Positions 27,443 to 35,639 of a stretch of 64,000 bases of DNA are shown here, piece by piece. Source of the stretch: Haloferax marisrubri (lineage in GTDB: Archaea; Halobacteriota; Halobacteria; Halobacteriales; Haloferacaceae); contig NZ_LOPW02000022.1 of the NCBI RefSeq assembly GCF_001469875.2, positions 135,829-199,828 of the forward strand, in the 5' to 3' direction. Both the position numbers and the translations under genes were made by a program. Each line of letters begins with the position of its first letter. Position 1 is the first letter of the stretch. The notes under the pieces are model-generated. The model did no database searches. It was not told the origin of the DNA and saw only the letters and a list, made by a program, of their open reading frames with translations.

Positions 27443-27541
27443 CGATACTGAGGGATACGGAACTCGCCGATTTAAATCTTGGTGGCGGCGGTAAGTTCAG
27501 CCCGGTCAAGCGAGCGACGTGTCGACGCATATTTTTCGACA

Positions 27542-27553
27542 TCGTTGAAACGA
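27542..27553. promoter_or_regulatory. Second copy of the TCGTTGAAACGA palindrome
   Basis: Exact 12-bp match to the site ahead of the IclR gene, extended on the right by AT and on the left by CA, so 16 bp (CATCGTTGAAACGAAT is shared). It lies between the divergent SDR and DHQase-like genes and is a candidate IclR operator. Confidence 0.5.
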
Positions 27554-27740
27554 ATTTGGGCTGTAAGACCATGATGATTACAGACATAAGTTTGTAATCT
27601 ATTGCGGGCGAACAGCGTCGTCGGCCGAGATTTCGCGGCTCTCGCTTCGTTACAACATTATAGAAACGGCGGCGTCAGCGACTGCAGTTGGGGTTTCACG
27701 GCGATGACAGGACCCGGCTCGACGCGCCCGCCGAGGGAAC

Positions 27741-27750
27741 TATTTTTATA
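27741..27750 (+). promoter_or_regulatory. TATA box of the DHQase-like gene
   Basis: TATTTTTATA centred about 27 nt ahead of ATG 27773; selects that ATG as a leaderless start. Confidence 0.6.
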
Positions 27751-27772
27751 CGAGTGATTGGTATCAAATCCC

Positions 27773-28441
27773 ATGGGTGCGGACGCATACGCGCTGGCCG
27801 GAGTGACCGAGACGCTAACCGAAGCGACGGCCGCGGAGGGCATCGCCGACTACGTCGAGTTCCGGATGGACGGGGCAGTCCACCCGCTCGACGCGCTCGA
27901 CGAGTACGACCGAGAGGTCCCGCTCATCGTCTCGAACCGGCCGGAGTGGGCCGGCGGCACCGCCGGTGAGTCCGACCGACTGGAGACCCTCGCGGCCGCC
28001 GCCGCGTTCGACGCCGTCGAGATGGTCGACGTGGAACTCCGGACGATTCGCGGGTGCGAGTGGCTTCGGGACGAGCTGCGCGCGCACGACGTCGAACTGG
28101 TCGTCTCTCACTACGACCGCCGCGAAACCCCTCAGAAATCAGAACTGAGTCGGATTATATCAGAATGTAGTGAATACGGTGACGTGGCGAAAGTCGTCGT
28201 GTTCGCCGAGGAGAAGACGGACTCGCTTTCGCTGTTACAGTCGTTCAACGCCGCCTCCGAGCGAGGCGTGCGTGTCACCGGGTACGCGCTGGGAGATATC
28301 GGCCGTCACACCCGCGTTATCGGCGTCTTCTACGGCGCGTCTATCGCCTACGCGCCCATCGTCAGCGACGAGCGCGGCCCGAACGACATCGACCTCAGAA
28401 AGCTCTCGAACCTCCTCGATTGGGTCTCTTCCGCGCGCTGA
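27773..28441 (+). CDS. Type I 3-dehydroquinate dehydratase paralog lacking the catalytic His
   Basis: 222 residues, homologous throughout to the AroD at 28986. Type I enzymes form a Schiff base on Lys and use a His just before Asp in the S-x-H-D-F motif. Here the motif reads S-H-Y114-D-R, so Tyr replaces that His. The late P-G-Q loop that contacts substrate is G-P-N-D. The Glu in VDVEL, the Lys in AKVVVF and the Arg in GRHTRV are kept. It may therefore do different chemistry (for example on another cyclic acid in the catabolic island) or be inactive. It has its own TATA box and reads away from the SDR gene. Confidence 0.82.
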   Translation: MGADAYALAGVTETLTEATAAEGIADYVEFRMDGAVHPLDALDEYDREVPLIVSNRPEWAGGTAGESDRLETLAAAAAFDAVEMVDVELRTIRGCEWLRDELRAHDVELVVSHYDRRETPQKSELSRIISECSEYGDVAKVVVFAEEKTDSLSLLQSFNAASERGVRVTGYALGDIGRHTRVIGVFYGASIAYAPIVSDERGPNDIDLRKLSNLLDWVSSAR

Positions 28442-28985
28442 GGTCGGGATATCCGGTGCCAAGCGCGCGAACTCGGACGCGCATCGACGCGACCGAGGTG
28501 TCCCGAAGAGCAGTCCGTGGTTCTCGGAACCGAGGGCGAGAGCGTCGAGGACATCGAACGTCAAACGGAGATAGTATCAAGAATAACGCACTCAAAGAAA
28601 TCCGATAGTTTCGTTAGAATCTCCGTCTCATCTCGACCGCGCGTGGGTCAGCGACGATCTGTGCTCGCCCAGTTGGGCGGGGAGTCCGTGCGCCCGCACG
28701 CTCACTCGCGGGACATCAGCACCGGCGACTGTCTCTCGCCGGACCCGACTCGGTCCCACCGGTCTCGACGCGGGTCAACAGCGAATAGCCGACCACGAGC
28801 GACGAACGCCGAAGATATCTCGGCTCCATTCAAAACCGCGCCGACAGAGCGTCGGTTCACGGCTGATATTCTCGATGAACGTTCCGGAGAATTCGCTGAA
28901 AACGGCCTCTCTCACCGCCTACGCGGGGTGAGAGGTCTTGCGGCGACAGCTAAGATTTATAGGCGACGGGGTGATAGGCGTTCAC
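28442..28985. other. Intergenic region with hairpin and aroD promoter
   Basis: About 540 bp between the two DHQase genes. Long shadow frames exist but show no family similarity. CTCTCACC at 28909-28916 pairs with GGTGAGAG at 28927-28934 (8-bp stem, 10-nt loop). A TATA box GATTTATAG at 28954-28962 is about 28 nt before aroD. The remainder may be decayed sequence at the boundary of the catabolic island. Confidence 0.45.
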
Positions 28986-29729
28986 ATGAAACTCGACGAG
29001 TCTGCACTGGCGGCGACAACAAACGACCTCACACGAGAGGTAGACGCACGAGGGGTGGCAGACCTCATCGAATTCCGAATGGACAAGGCGGACGACCCGC
29101 TCGAACAACTCGCCGCGTACGACGGCGAACTCCCGATAATCGCGACCAATCGCGCTCGCTGGTTCGGGGGAAAGGCAAGCGACACCGGACGACTGGACGA
29201 CCTGTTTTCCGCATCTCGGTACGACGCTGTGGAGTTCGTGGACATCGAACTCGAGACCGTACGCGCCAAGGAGTGGCTGGCTCACGAGTTCCGCGAGAAC
29301 GACGTGCAGCTCATCATCTCGCATCACGACTTCGAGGAGACGCCCGAGCGCGAGGTGCTCGATGCCATCATCGAGCAGTGCGCGGAGTTCGGCGACATCG
29401 CGAAGGTGGCGGTGTACCCCCAGAATCAGGGTGACACGCTCACCCTTCTGGAGGCCGTCAACGACGCGACCAACCGCGGCATCGACGTGGCCGGCATCTC
29501 CATGGGCGAAATCGGAAGCCACACGCGCGTCATCGGCCATCTCTACGGGTCGAAGCTCGGATACGCGCCCCTCCTCGCGGACAACAACGACTACGCGCCG
29601 GGGCAGATTCCGCTCGAAAAGCTCGCCTCGCTCATCGAACTCACCAAGAACGAGCGCGTCGACGGACAGGTCATCGACACGATTCGGAGCGAAGTGTCGG
29701 TGCCGAAGGAACTGACGCTCTCGGACTGA
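28986..29729 (+). CDS. aroD: 3-dehydroquinate dehydratase, type I
   Basis: 247 residues. It turns 3-dehydroquinate into 3-dehydroshikimate in aromatic amino-acid synthesis. All key positions are visible: Glu in VDIELETV, catalytic His114 in SHHDFEETP, Schiff-base Lys in AKVAVY, Arg in GSHTRVIG, and Gln in APGQIPLEK. The ATG at 28986 sits about 28 nt after a TATA box. It is probably the biosynthetic copy, next to homoserine dehydrogenase, while the neighbour at 27773 has diverged. Confidence 0.92.
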   Translation: MKLDESALAATTNDLTREVDARGVADLIEFRMDKADDPLEQLAAYDGELPIIATNRARWFGGKASDTGRLDDLFSASRYDAVEFVDIELETVRAKEWLAHEFRENDVQLIISHHDFEETPEREVLDAIIEQCAEFGDIAKVAVYPQNQGDTLTLLEAVNDATNRGIDVAGISMGEIGSHTRVIGHLYGSKLGYAPLLADNNDYAPGQIPLEKLASLIELTKNERVDGQVIDTIRSEVSVPKELTLSD

Positions 29730-29804
29730 CGGCCGCGACTCACCGGTCGCCCGCCGTCAGCAGACTCGTTTCATCTCTTCTCGCCGCGGACTCGTTGCCC
29801 GGCG

Positions 29805-30755
29805 TCAGTCGGCAAGTCGTTCGACGTCCGTCAGCACCGCGCTCGCCGTCTCGGGACCGCCGGCCCCTTGGCCGGTGATGCCCAGTCGGCCGCAGTAGTC
29901 GGCTTCGATTTGGACGGCGTTTTCCGTTCCCGACGGGGCGACCGCCCCGTGTCCGGGCACCAACCGCGGGCCGACACGGACCGCGCCGTCCGCGACTTCG
30001 ACGATGAGTCGAATCGTCTGACCGTCTTCCTGTGCGAGGTCGAGCATGCTCCCCGAAAGCTCCTGAATCCCCTCGACGTCGGCGTCGTCGAGCGTGAACT
30101 CCGTCTCGCCCTCGGAGAGGACGTTGGCGACGATGACGCCCTTGAGCGCCGTGTCCGTGCCGTCCACGTCGAAGGTGGGGTCGGCCTCGGCGACGCCGAG
30201 GTCCTGTGCCTCCGCGAGGACGTGCTCGTAGTCGAGTCCCTCGGCGGCCATCCGCGAGAGGACGAAGTTGGCCGTCCCGTTCAACACGCCGTAGACCGCC
30301 GACACCCGCGACGGGCCCACGTCCTCGATGGTCGAGAGGATGGGAAGCGCGCCGCCGACCGTCGCGCCGAAGCGGACGGTCCCCTCGCTCTCGGCTTCGA
30401 GCGCCCGCACGTCTGCGTAGCGTTCGGCGACCGGGCCCTTGTTCGCCAAGACGACATCGCGGTCGTCGGCCAGCGCGCGCTCGACGTGCGAGAAGCCGGG
30501 TTCGGCGTCGCCGAGCGTCGTCGGCGTCGCCTCCACCAACACGTCGTAGTCGGCGTCGAACACCGCTTCGGGGTCCGCCTCGCCGACCACGCCGTCTTCC
30601 TGCTTCTTCGCGAGCACCGCGTCGGCGTCGATACCGTCGGCGTCGACGACGGCGCTCTCGGAGTCCGCGAACGCCGTCACGACGTGGCCGTGTTCGGCGG
30701 CGAGTTCGACGACTGCGCTTCCGACCGCACCGGCACCGAGCACGCAGAGTCTCAC
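29805..30755 (-). CDS. hom: Homoserine dehydrogenase
   Basis: 316 residues. It reduces aspartate semialdehyde to homoserine on the way to threonine and methionine. The Rossmann motif is VLGAGAVGSAVVE. Family landmarks are VVLANKGPVA, GATVGGALPILSTI and GVLNGTANFVLSRM, then the catalytic EAQDLGVAEADPTFDVDGTDTALK segment (in pieces) with its Asp and Lys residues. It has no C-terminal ACT domain of its own. The upstream gene overlaps by 4 nt and encodes a separate ACT protein that probably supplies amino-acid feedback control. Confidence 0.93.
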   Translation of the reverse strand: MRLCVLGAGAVGSAVVELAAEHGHVVTAFADSESAVVDADGIDADAVLAKKQEDGVVGEADPEAVFDADYDVLVEATPTTLGDAEPGFSHVERALADDRDVVLANKGPVAERYADVRALEAESEGTVRFGATVGGALPILSTIEDVGPSRVSAVYGVLNGTANFVLSRMAAEGLDYEHVLAEAQDLGVAEADPTFDVDGTDTALKGVIVANVLSEGETEFTLDDADVEGIQELSGSMLDLAQEDGQTIRLIVEVADGAVRVGPRLVPGHGAVAPSGTENAVQIEADYCGRLGITGQGAGGPETASAVLTDVERLAD

Positions 30756-31285
30756 GCGCGACCCCCCACCGTCAGCGGTTCGACGAGTTGCAGGTCCTTC
30801 TCGTCGGCAATCTCGCGCATCGCGGCGAGAACCTTCTCGGTCGAGCCGGATTCGGCGGCCAGTTGGAAGCGGGCGCTGGAGACGTCGATAGAGCCGGCGG
30901 GCGCGGACAGCGAGATGTCGGTGACCGTCGCGTTCCGCGTCGCCTCGATCTGCGTCAGCGTGTCGGAGAGGTCCGTCTCGATGAGGTGCCCGGAGAGGAT
31001 GATGGTCAGGCGCTCGCTGTAGCGCTCGGTTCCGGCCTGAATGACGTTGATGCCGGCGTCGCTCAGCCCTTCGACGATGTTGTCGAAGCGGTCGGGCGTC
31101 GCCTCGATATCGACTTCCACCGGGATGTAGCCGCGCGGGGTGACGTTACCGCGCTCGTGGAAAATCGAGAGGAGGTTCCCCCCGTGGTCGGCGATAGGCT
31201 GCAGCGAGCGCAGGAGTTCGCCGGGCTCGTCGACGAGTTCGAGTCGAAGCGTGTACGCTTGGACGTCGTTGTGCACCTCACTCAT
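30752..31285 (-). CDS. ACT-domain amino-acid-binding regulatory protein
   Basis: 177 residues with an N-terminal ACT domain (RLELVDEPGELLRSLQPIADHGGNLLSI in pieces), a middle ACT-like segment, and a C-terminal ferredoxin-like part. ACT domains bind amino acids and regulate enzymes. The ATGA overlap with hom means the two are made together, so this is most likely the detached regulatory subunit of homoserine dehydrogenase. Direct evidence for threonine binding is not visible in sequence. Confidence 0.85.
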   Translation of the reverse strand: MSEVHNDVQAYTLRLELVDEPGELLRSLQPIADHGGNLLSIFHERGNVTPRGYIPVEVDIEATPDRFDNIVEGLSDAGINVIQAGTERYSERLTIILSGHLIETDLSDTLTQIEATRNATVTDISLSAPAGSIDVSSARFQLAAESGSTEKVLAAMREIADEKDLQLVEPLTVGGRA

Positions 31286-31859
31286 CCGTACAACACCGTA
31301 CCAACGTGTCGTTCATTGTCGGGAGTCGAGCGAGCACACCCATATACGTATTGCGTTCGAACGGCTCGGACGCCGACCGCGGACGCGGCCGTCGTCCCGC
31401 CTGCTGTGAGAGAGTCATCGCTGAGGGTTCGCCGTACGCACGTCGGCCCGAAATGTACTCAGGTTCGCTACAAAGATTACCGCGCCGGGCCGACGAGCGA
31501 GAACCGAGAATGAATCAGAATAGCCACAATACTATCGGCTGACGATAAACTATCGGACTTCACGCAGATATTGATTCAAACATAGATATGGCTAATTTGC
31601 TATCAAAAATGCCACTAACGATGTTCTACAAAATATTTTCGAGAATTATTAGTCGAGGAATAGTCGAGGGGTTCTCGGCACGACCAATACTCACCTGTAG
31701 TTGTGCTCTATATACAAACTACTCTCCGCCGATTCCAGAGATTCTAAACAAACAATAGTTAACATCCCACACAGCGTAGAGTCGGGTGTATCCGCCGCGG
31801 TCGGCGAGCGAACGCGCGGCCGTCCGCGGACGGGTGCGATGGAGAGGAGAGAACACAGA
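31286..31859. other. AT-rich intergenic region
   Basis: About 570 bp. 31500-31760 is AT-rich. The left part should hold the promoter of the ACT-hom operon. No convincing open frame, RNA gene or repeat was seen. Confidence 0.4.
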
Positions 31860-32306
31860 ATGGCATCAGCAAGCACACCGACACCGACGCCGACCGGGAA
31901 CGAGCGAATCGCTCGACGCTTCCCGGAGGAAGTCGCGAGCGAGGGGAACATCGGCCTCATCGACGAGATTTGTGCCGAGGACGTCCTCGACCACAGCCCG
32001 CTCGGAGAGGTTCGCGGACGCGACGATCTCAAAGCGCAGATTTCGGGCCTTCGAGAATCGTTCAGCGACTTCTCGGCGACGGTCGAAGACGCGATTACGG
32101 AGGGTGACACGGTCGCGATGCGCGTCACGCTCCGCGGGACGCACGACGGCACGTTCATGGACATCGAACCGACCGGGAAGACCGTCGAAGTCGGCAACAT
32201 GCTGTTCACTCGCATCGAAGACGGCATGATAGCCGAGCGGTGGGTCCAACCGGACATGCTCGGCATGCTCACGCAACTCGGTGCGGTCGAACCGCCCGAG
32301 CCGTGA
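31860..32306 (+). CDS. SnoaL-like polyketide cyclase/ester cyclase family protein
   Basis: 148 residues with the NTF2-like SnoaL pattern: VLDHSPLGEVRGRDDLK, then SDFSATVEDAITEGDTVAMRVTLRGTHDG in pieces, and EVGNMLFTRIEDGMIAERWVQPD. Family members hydrolyse or cyclise small hydrophobic molecules, or have unknown roles. The N terminus is Thr/Pro-rich. ATG 31860 is preferred; ATG 31839 (7 residues longer) is possible. Single gene, no operon partner. Confidence 0.82.
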   Translation: MASASTPTPTPTGNERIARRFPEEVASEGNIGLIDEICAEDVLDHSPLGEVRGRDDLKAQISGLRESFSDFSATVEDAITEGDTVAMRVTLRGTHDGTFMDIEPTGKTVEVGNMLFTRIEDGMIAERWVQPDMLGMLTQLGAVEPPEP

Positions 32307-32436
32307 CTAACGGAACCGATACTTTTTGCGCGACGGACGCGTCGCTCGGCAACTAAGAAGGAAGCACGGGCGACCGGGCACCCGCCCGCACTCCACGGAC
32401 ACTGGGGAAAAACCTCCCCTGTATACGCAACCCAAG

Positions 32437-32454
32437 TGCAGGTATCTACCTGCA
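32437..32454. repeat. Perfect 18-bp palindrome
   Basis: TGCAGGTATCTACCTGCA: 8-bp arms around TC, in the gap between two convergent genes. It could be a terminator stem or a protein-binding site. A T-rich tract follows at 32480-32490 (CATTTTTC), which favours termination of the plus-strand gene. Confidence 0.5.
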
Positions 32455-32541
32455 GTAGACGCTACAACGTCCTCTGTTAAAACATTTTTCAAATGTCATA
32501 TGTGGAGTGTGGACAGCAGTCACTCGTCGGCGGCTGACGAG

Positions 32542-33273
32542 TCAGCCGTCGAACTTCGAAAGTCTGCGGCGCTCCTGTGCGAGGATTCGCGCCCAGTAGT
32601 CGAACAGGACGCTGTCGATGTCGTACACGTCGGCGATGCGTCGGACCCACTCGTCGTCCGAAAACAGCAGTCGCTGGAAGGTCCGCACGTCGGGGTCGAG
32701 GTCGGTCCGCCGGCCGGTGTAGTAGGCGACGGTCTGCTCGCGGGTCCGCTCGACCAACAGCGGGGGGACGAAGATGCCCGACTCGCGGGCGACGTAGGTG
32801 AACCACTCCACGTGGAGGATGGCGTCGGCGAGGACGAACCGCTCGGCGAAGCCGTCGACGTACGCCGTCGCGGGTCGGCCGTCGACGTACACGTCTTCCG
32901 GCCGGGAGAACCGCGGCACCGACAGGTGCGGGAGGTCGTCGGCGTACCGCTCGGCGACCCGCCGCAGGCGGTACTTGGCGTAGGCACACGGGGCCGCGAG
33001 GCCGAGTTCGTACCACAGCGGCATCCACTGGCAGAACGGGTCGCAGAACACCGCGTCGGCCAGTAGGTCGGCGGCGACCGAACGGGCGAGGTCCGGGGGG
33101 AGGTCAGTCCGCCCCGCCCGCATGGCGTCCGTCGCGCGGACCACCCGCGACTCGAAGTCGCCGACGCGGAGGCCCATGCCCGCGGCCACGTCGTGGACGT
33201 ACTCGGCACCGATTCGGTACCAGTCCGCGAAGTCGGCGGGCCGGCGGAGTCGAAGGAGGCACAGAACGGTCAC
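32542..33273 (-). CDS. Conserved-looking hypothetical protein
   Basis: 243 residues, no signal peptide or membrane helix. It is rich in aromatic residues, Arg and Asp and likely all-helical. Three Cys are present (LCLLR, FCDPFC). No domain recognised. The codon use is normal haloarchaeal, so the frame is real. Its neighbours give no functional hint. Confidence 0.65.
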   Translation of the reverse strand: MTVLCLLRLRRPADFADWYRIGAEYVHDVAAGMGLRVGDFESRVVRATDAMRAGRTDLPPDLARSVAADLLADAVFCDPFCQWMPLWYELGLAAPCAYAKYRLRRVAERYADDLPHLSVPRFSRPEDVYVDGRPATAYVDGFAERFVLADAILHVEWFTYVARESGIFVPPLLVERTREQTVAYYTGRRTDLDPDVRTFQRLLFSDDEWVRRIADVYDIDSVLFDYWARILAQERRRLSKFDG

Positions 33274-33380
33274 AGGAGAACTACGGGGGACGGCGGTTTG
33301 GCTCTATCCCCGTTGCGAACGGAAGACGGCGCGGTCGACGGGCGATTCCCGCGGCGGCGACGGCGACGCGAGGGCGGCAC

Positions 33381-33836
33381 CTACCGGCGGTCGAACGAGA
33401 GCGCGAGCGGCGTCGCGTTGCTCAGGTTGTCGCTGACCGGACAGCGCGATTCGACCGCGGAGAGCCACGCGCCGATGGTCTCGGCGTCGGCGTCGACGTC
33501 GGCGGTGACCGCGACGCGAACCTCCTCGTAGCCGGCGCGGGCGTCGTCGCCCTTGCCCATGAACTTCGCGGGGTTCAGGTCGCCCTCGATGGAGATTTCG
33601 AGGTCCCGTACGTCGAGGTCCATCTCGCGGGCGACCACGTGGGCCGTGACGTTCAGACAGCCGGCGAGCGCGCCGAGGAGGTACTCGACGGGGTTCGGGC
33701 CGGCGTTCGCCCCGCCCAGCGATTCGGGCTCGTCGACGACGAACTCGAAGCCGCGGGTGGAGACGCGGGTCTCGGTCGGCGATGCGGCTTCCGCGGCGAC
33801 GGCGAAGGTCAGGGTCTGGGATTTCTCGGCGGACAT
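33381..33836 (-). CDS. OsmC family protein
   Basis: 151 residues. OsmC/Ohr proteins reduce organic peroxides with two cysteines; here they are in LAGCLNVTAH and ESRCPVSDNLS, both in the standard places. The PNPVEYLLGALAGC stretch is the family signature. Start at ATG 33836; a longer frame lacks support. It is likely cytoplasmic peroxide defence. Confidence 0.88.
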   Translation of the reverse strand: MSAEKSQTLTFAVAAEAASPTETRVSTRGFEFVVDEPESLGGANAGPNPVEYLLGALAGCLNVTAHVVAREMDLDVRDLEISIEGDLNPAKFMGKGDDARAGYEEVRVAVTADVDADAETIGAWLSAVESRCPVSDNLSNATPLALSFDRR

Positions 33837-33900
33837 GCCTAGAGAGAGACGCGCCGGGACGATAGCCACAGAAGACGGTTCTCAGCCCTCGGGAAGCGTG

Positions 33901-34485
33901 TTAGCGACTGTCTGGCCCGGGTTCTATCGCGGCCGAATCGCCCACGTCGTCCGCCAACACGTCGTCGAGTCCCCACTCCGACGCCCTCGCGCGGGCCTCC
34001 TCGCGGGCCTCGGACCGAATCTCCTCGATTGCGTCGGCGTCGGCGAGGAACGCTTCGACCGCGCTCCGGTCGCGGCCCTCCTCGCGGCGGGCGGCGGGGG
34101 CGGCGTCGGTGGTCCGCTCGGCCAACCGCTCGTCGCCGGCGAGGACGCGGGCCGGCTCGCCCGGCGGGACGCGGAACTCCTCGACCTCGTGGGCGTCCGC
34201 GAGGGCGTCGGCGTCGACGGCGTGGACCGCGGCGCGGGTCGGGCCGGTGACGGCGAACCCCTCCAGCCCGTCGCGGCCGCCGACCTCGCGCTCCGTGTCG
34301 TAGGCGAGGACGGGGACCCCGTCTTCGAACGTGACGACGCCGCGGGTGGTCTCGCCGAGGAGGAGCGCGTCCTGCGGCTCGAAGACGACGTAGCCGGTCA
34401 GTTCCTCGTCGAGTACCGCCCGAAGCACCGCCGCGGCGTCGTCGACGACGCGCGACCGGCGGAGTTCGCCCCGCGGGATTCTCAT
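33901..34485 (-). CDS. Unknown partner protein of a MinD-type ATPase
   Basis: 194 residues. The first 90 residues look like a small alpha/beta domain (GYVVFEPQDALLLGETTRGVV); the C-terminal 80 are helical and charged (EEIRSEAREEARARASEWG). It overlaps the MinD-type gene by an ATGA, so it is co-translated and probably a partner or cargo of that ATPase. No family recognised. Confidence 0.65.
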   Translation of the reverse strand: MRIPRGELRRSRVVDDAAAVLRAVLDEELTGYVVFEPQDALLLGETTRGVVTFEDGVPVLAYDTEREVGGRDGLEGFAVTGPTRAAVHAVDADALADAHEVEEFRVPPGEPARVLAGDERLAERTTDAAPAARREEGRDRSAVEAFLADADAIEEIRSEAREEARARASEWGLDDVLADDVGDSAAIEPGPDSR

Positions 34486-35255
34486 ATCCGCTCGGGGGCG
34501 ACGGCGCTCTTGAACCGCTCTGCCACGTCGCGGCCGTCGCCGTCGCGCACGTCGAGTCGGGCGGCCGCCTCGCGGAAGGCGTCGGCGGCCGGGTCGTCGG
34601 GGGCGTGCGCGAGGAGGGGTTTCCCCTCGCGGCGGGCCGCGCGGACCGCGTCGCTCTCGGGGACCGACGCGAGGGTCTGCCCACCGAAGTAGCGGCCGGC
34701 CTGCTCGGCGATTGCATCGACGTTCTCGTCGGGGCGCACGCGGTTGAACACCACGCCCGCCGTGTCGGTGCCGTAGGAGTGGGCGTACTCCTGGACTTTC
34801 AGCCCGTCGGACAAAGAGGGGACGGTAGGCTGGAGGACGACGACGATGCGGTCCGCGAGGACGACGGGGAGCACCGCGCTCTTCGAGCCGAGCGCGGCGG
34901 GCGAATCGAGGAGGAGCACGTCCGTGTCGGCGGCGAGTTCGGCAACCACGTCGCGGAGGCGACCGGGGTCCGCGGCCTCGAACGCGGCGAGACTCGTCCC
35001 ACAGGGGACGACCGACATGCCGAACCGCTCGTAGACCGCGTCGGACACCGCGGCGTCGCGCTCGTCGATGAGTAAGTCGTGGAGCGTCACGTCGGCGTCG
35101 TCCAACCCGGCGTGGAACAGCAGGTTCGCCATGCCCGTGTCCGCGTCGATGACAGTCACGTCGTAGTCCTCGGCGAGCGCCATCCCCAGCGCGAGCGTAC
35201 TCGTCGTCTTCCCCGTGCCGCCCTTCCCGCTGGCGACGGCGAACGCCTCGACCAT
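34482..35255 (-). CDS. MinD/ParA-type ATPase
   Basis: 257 residues. The deviant Walker A KGGTGKTT follows the N-terminal strand VEAFAVASG, and switch motifs VIDADTGMANLL and LLLDSPAALGSKS are present. This is a MinD-type P-loop ATPase that dimerises and binds membranes or polar complexes. Haloarchaea have several MinD paralogs that position motility and chemosensory arrays; which one this is cannot be said. ATG 35255 puts the P loop near residue 10, as usual. Confidence 0.88.
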   Translation of the reverse strand: MVEAFAVASGKGGTGKTTSTLALGMALAEDYDVTVIDADTGMANLLFHAGLDDADVTLHDLLIDERDAAVSDAVYERFGMSVVPCGTSLAAFEAADPGRLRDVVAELAADTDVLLLDSPAALGSKSAVLPVVLADRIVVVLQPTVPSLSDGLKVQEYAHSYGTDTAGVVFNRVRPDENVDAIAEQAGRYFGGQTLASVPESDAVRAARREGKPLLAHAPDDPAADAFREAAARLDVRDGDGRDVAERFKSAVAPERI

Positions 35256-35379
35256 GCCCCCACGTGCCCGGTGATTTCGCATAAGTGTTCGGAACGGGTG
35301 TGGACGCGCGCCGACGAATGTCGTGTCAAACAGTAACAAGCATTATTAGTGAGGGAATCATGGTGTGAAACGACCACCG

Positions 35380-35487
35380 ATGTTCCGAATTGCTATCCAA
35401 TCGTTCGCTTTCGCAGTCGATGGCTCGACGTTCGCGGTGTACGCGACCCTCCTCACAATCGCGTTCATCGTGTACCTGAATCGGTGA
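35380..35487 (+). CDS. Possible 35-residue single-helix membrane peptide
   Basis: ATG TTC CGA ... TGA encodes MFRIAIQSFAFAVDGSTFAV then a hydrophobic stretch ending YLNR. The last 17 residues would form one membrane helix with a positively charged end. A TATA-like CATTATTAG at 35341-35349 lies about 35 nt upstream. It is short, so chance cannot be excluded. Confidence 0.35.
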   Translation: MFRIAIQSFAFAVDGSTFAVYATLLTIAFIVYLNR

Positions 35488-35639
35488 CTCGGCGTCGGTT
35501 CGAACCGTGACGTGCAGACGAGTTCCGCGGCCCCGCGCCGGACGAGACTGGCGTTGAGTGCCCGGTCGGCGTCGGCTCGTCGTCACTCAGGGGGCGGAGA
35601 GTCGGCGTTCGACGGGGCAGCGGCTCAGCCCGCGGCGGC

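Noticed and set aside
28517-29434. 305-residue plus-strand frame between and over the DHQase genes
   Set aside because: It overlaps aroD in another frame, has low-complexity Arg-rich translation, and no start signal; treated as non-coding.
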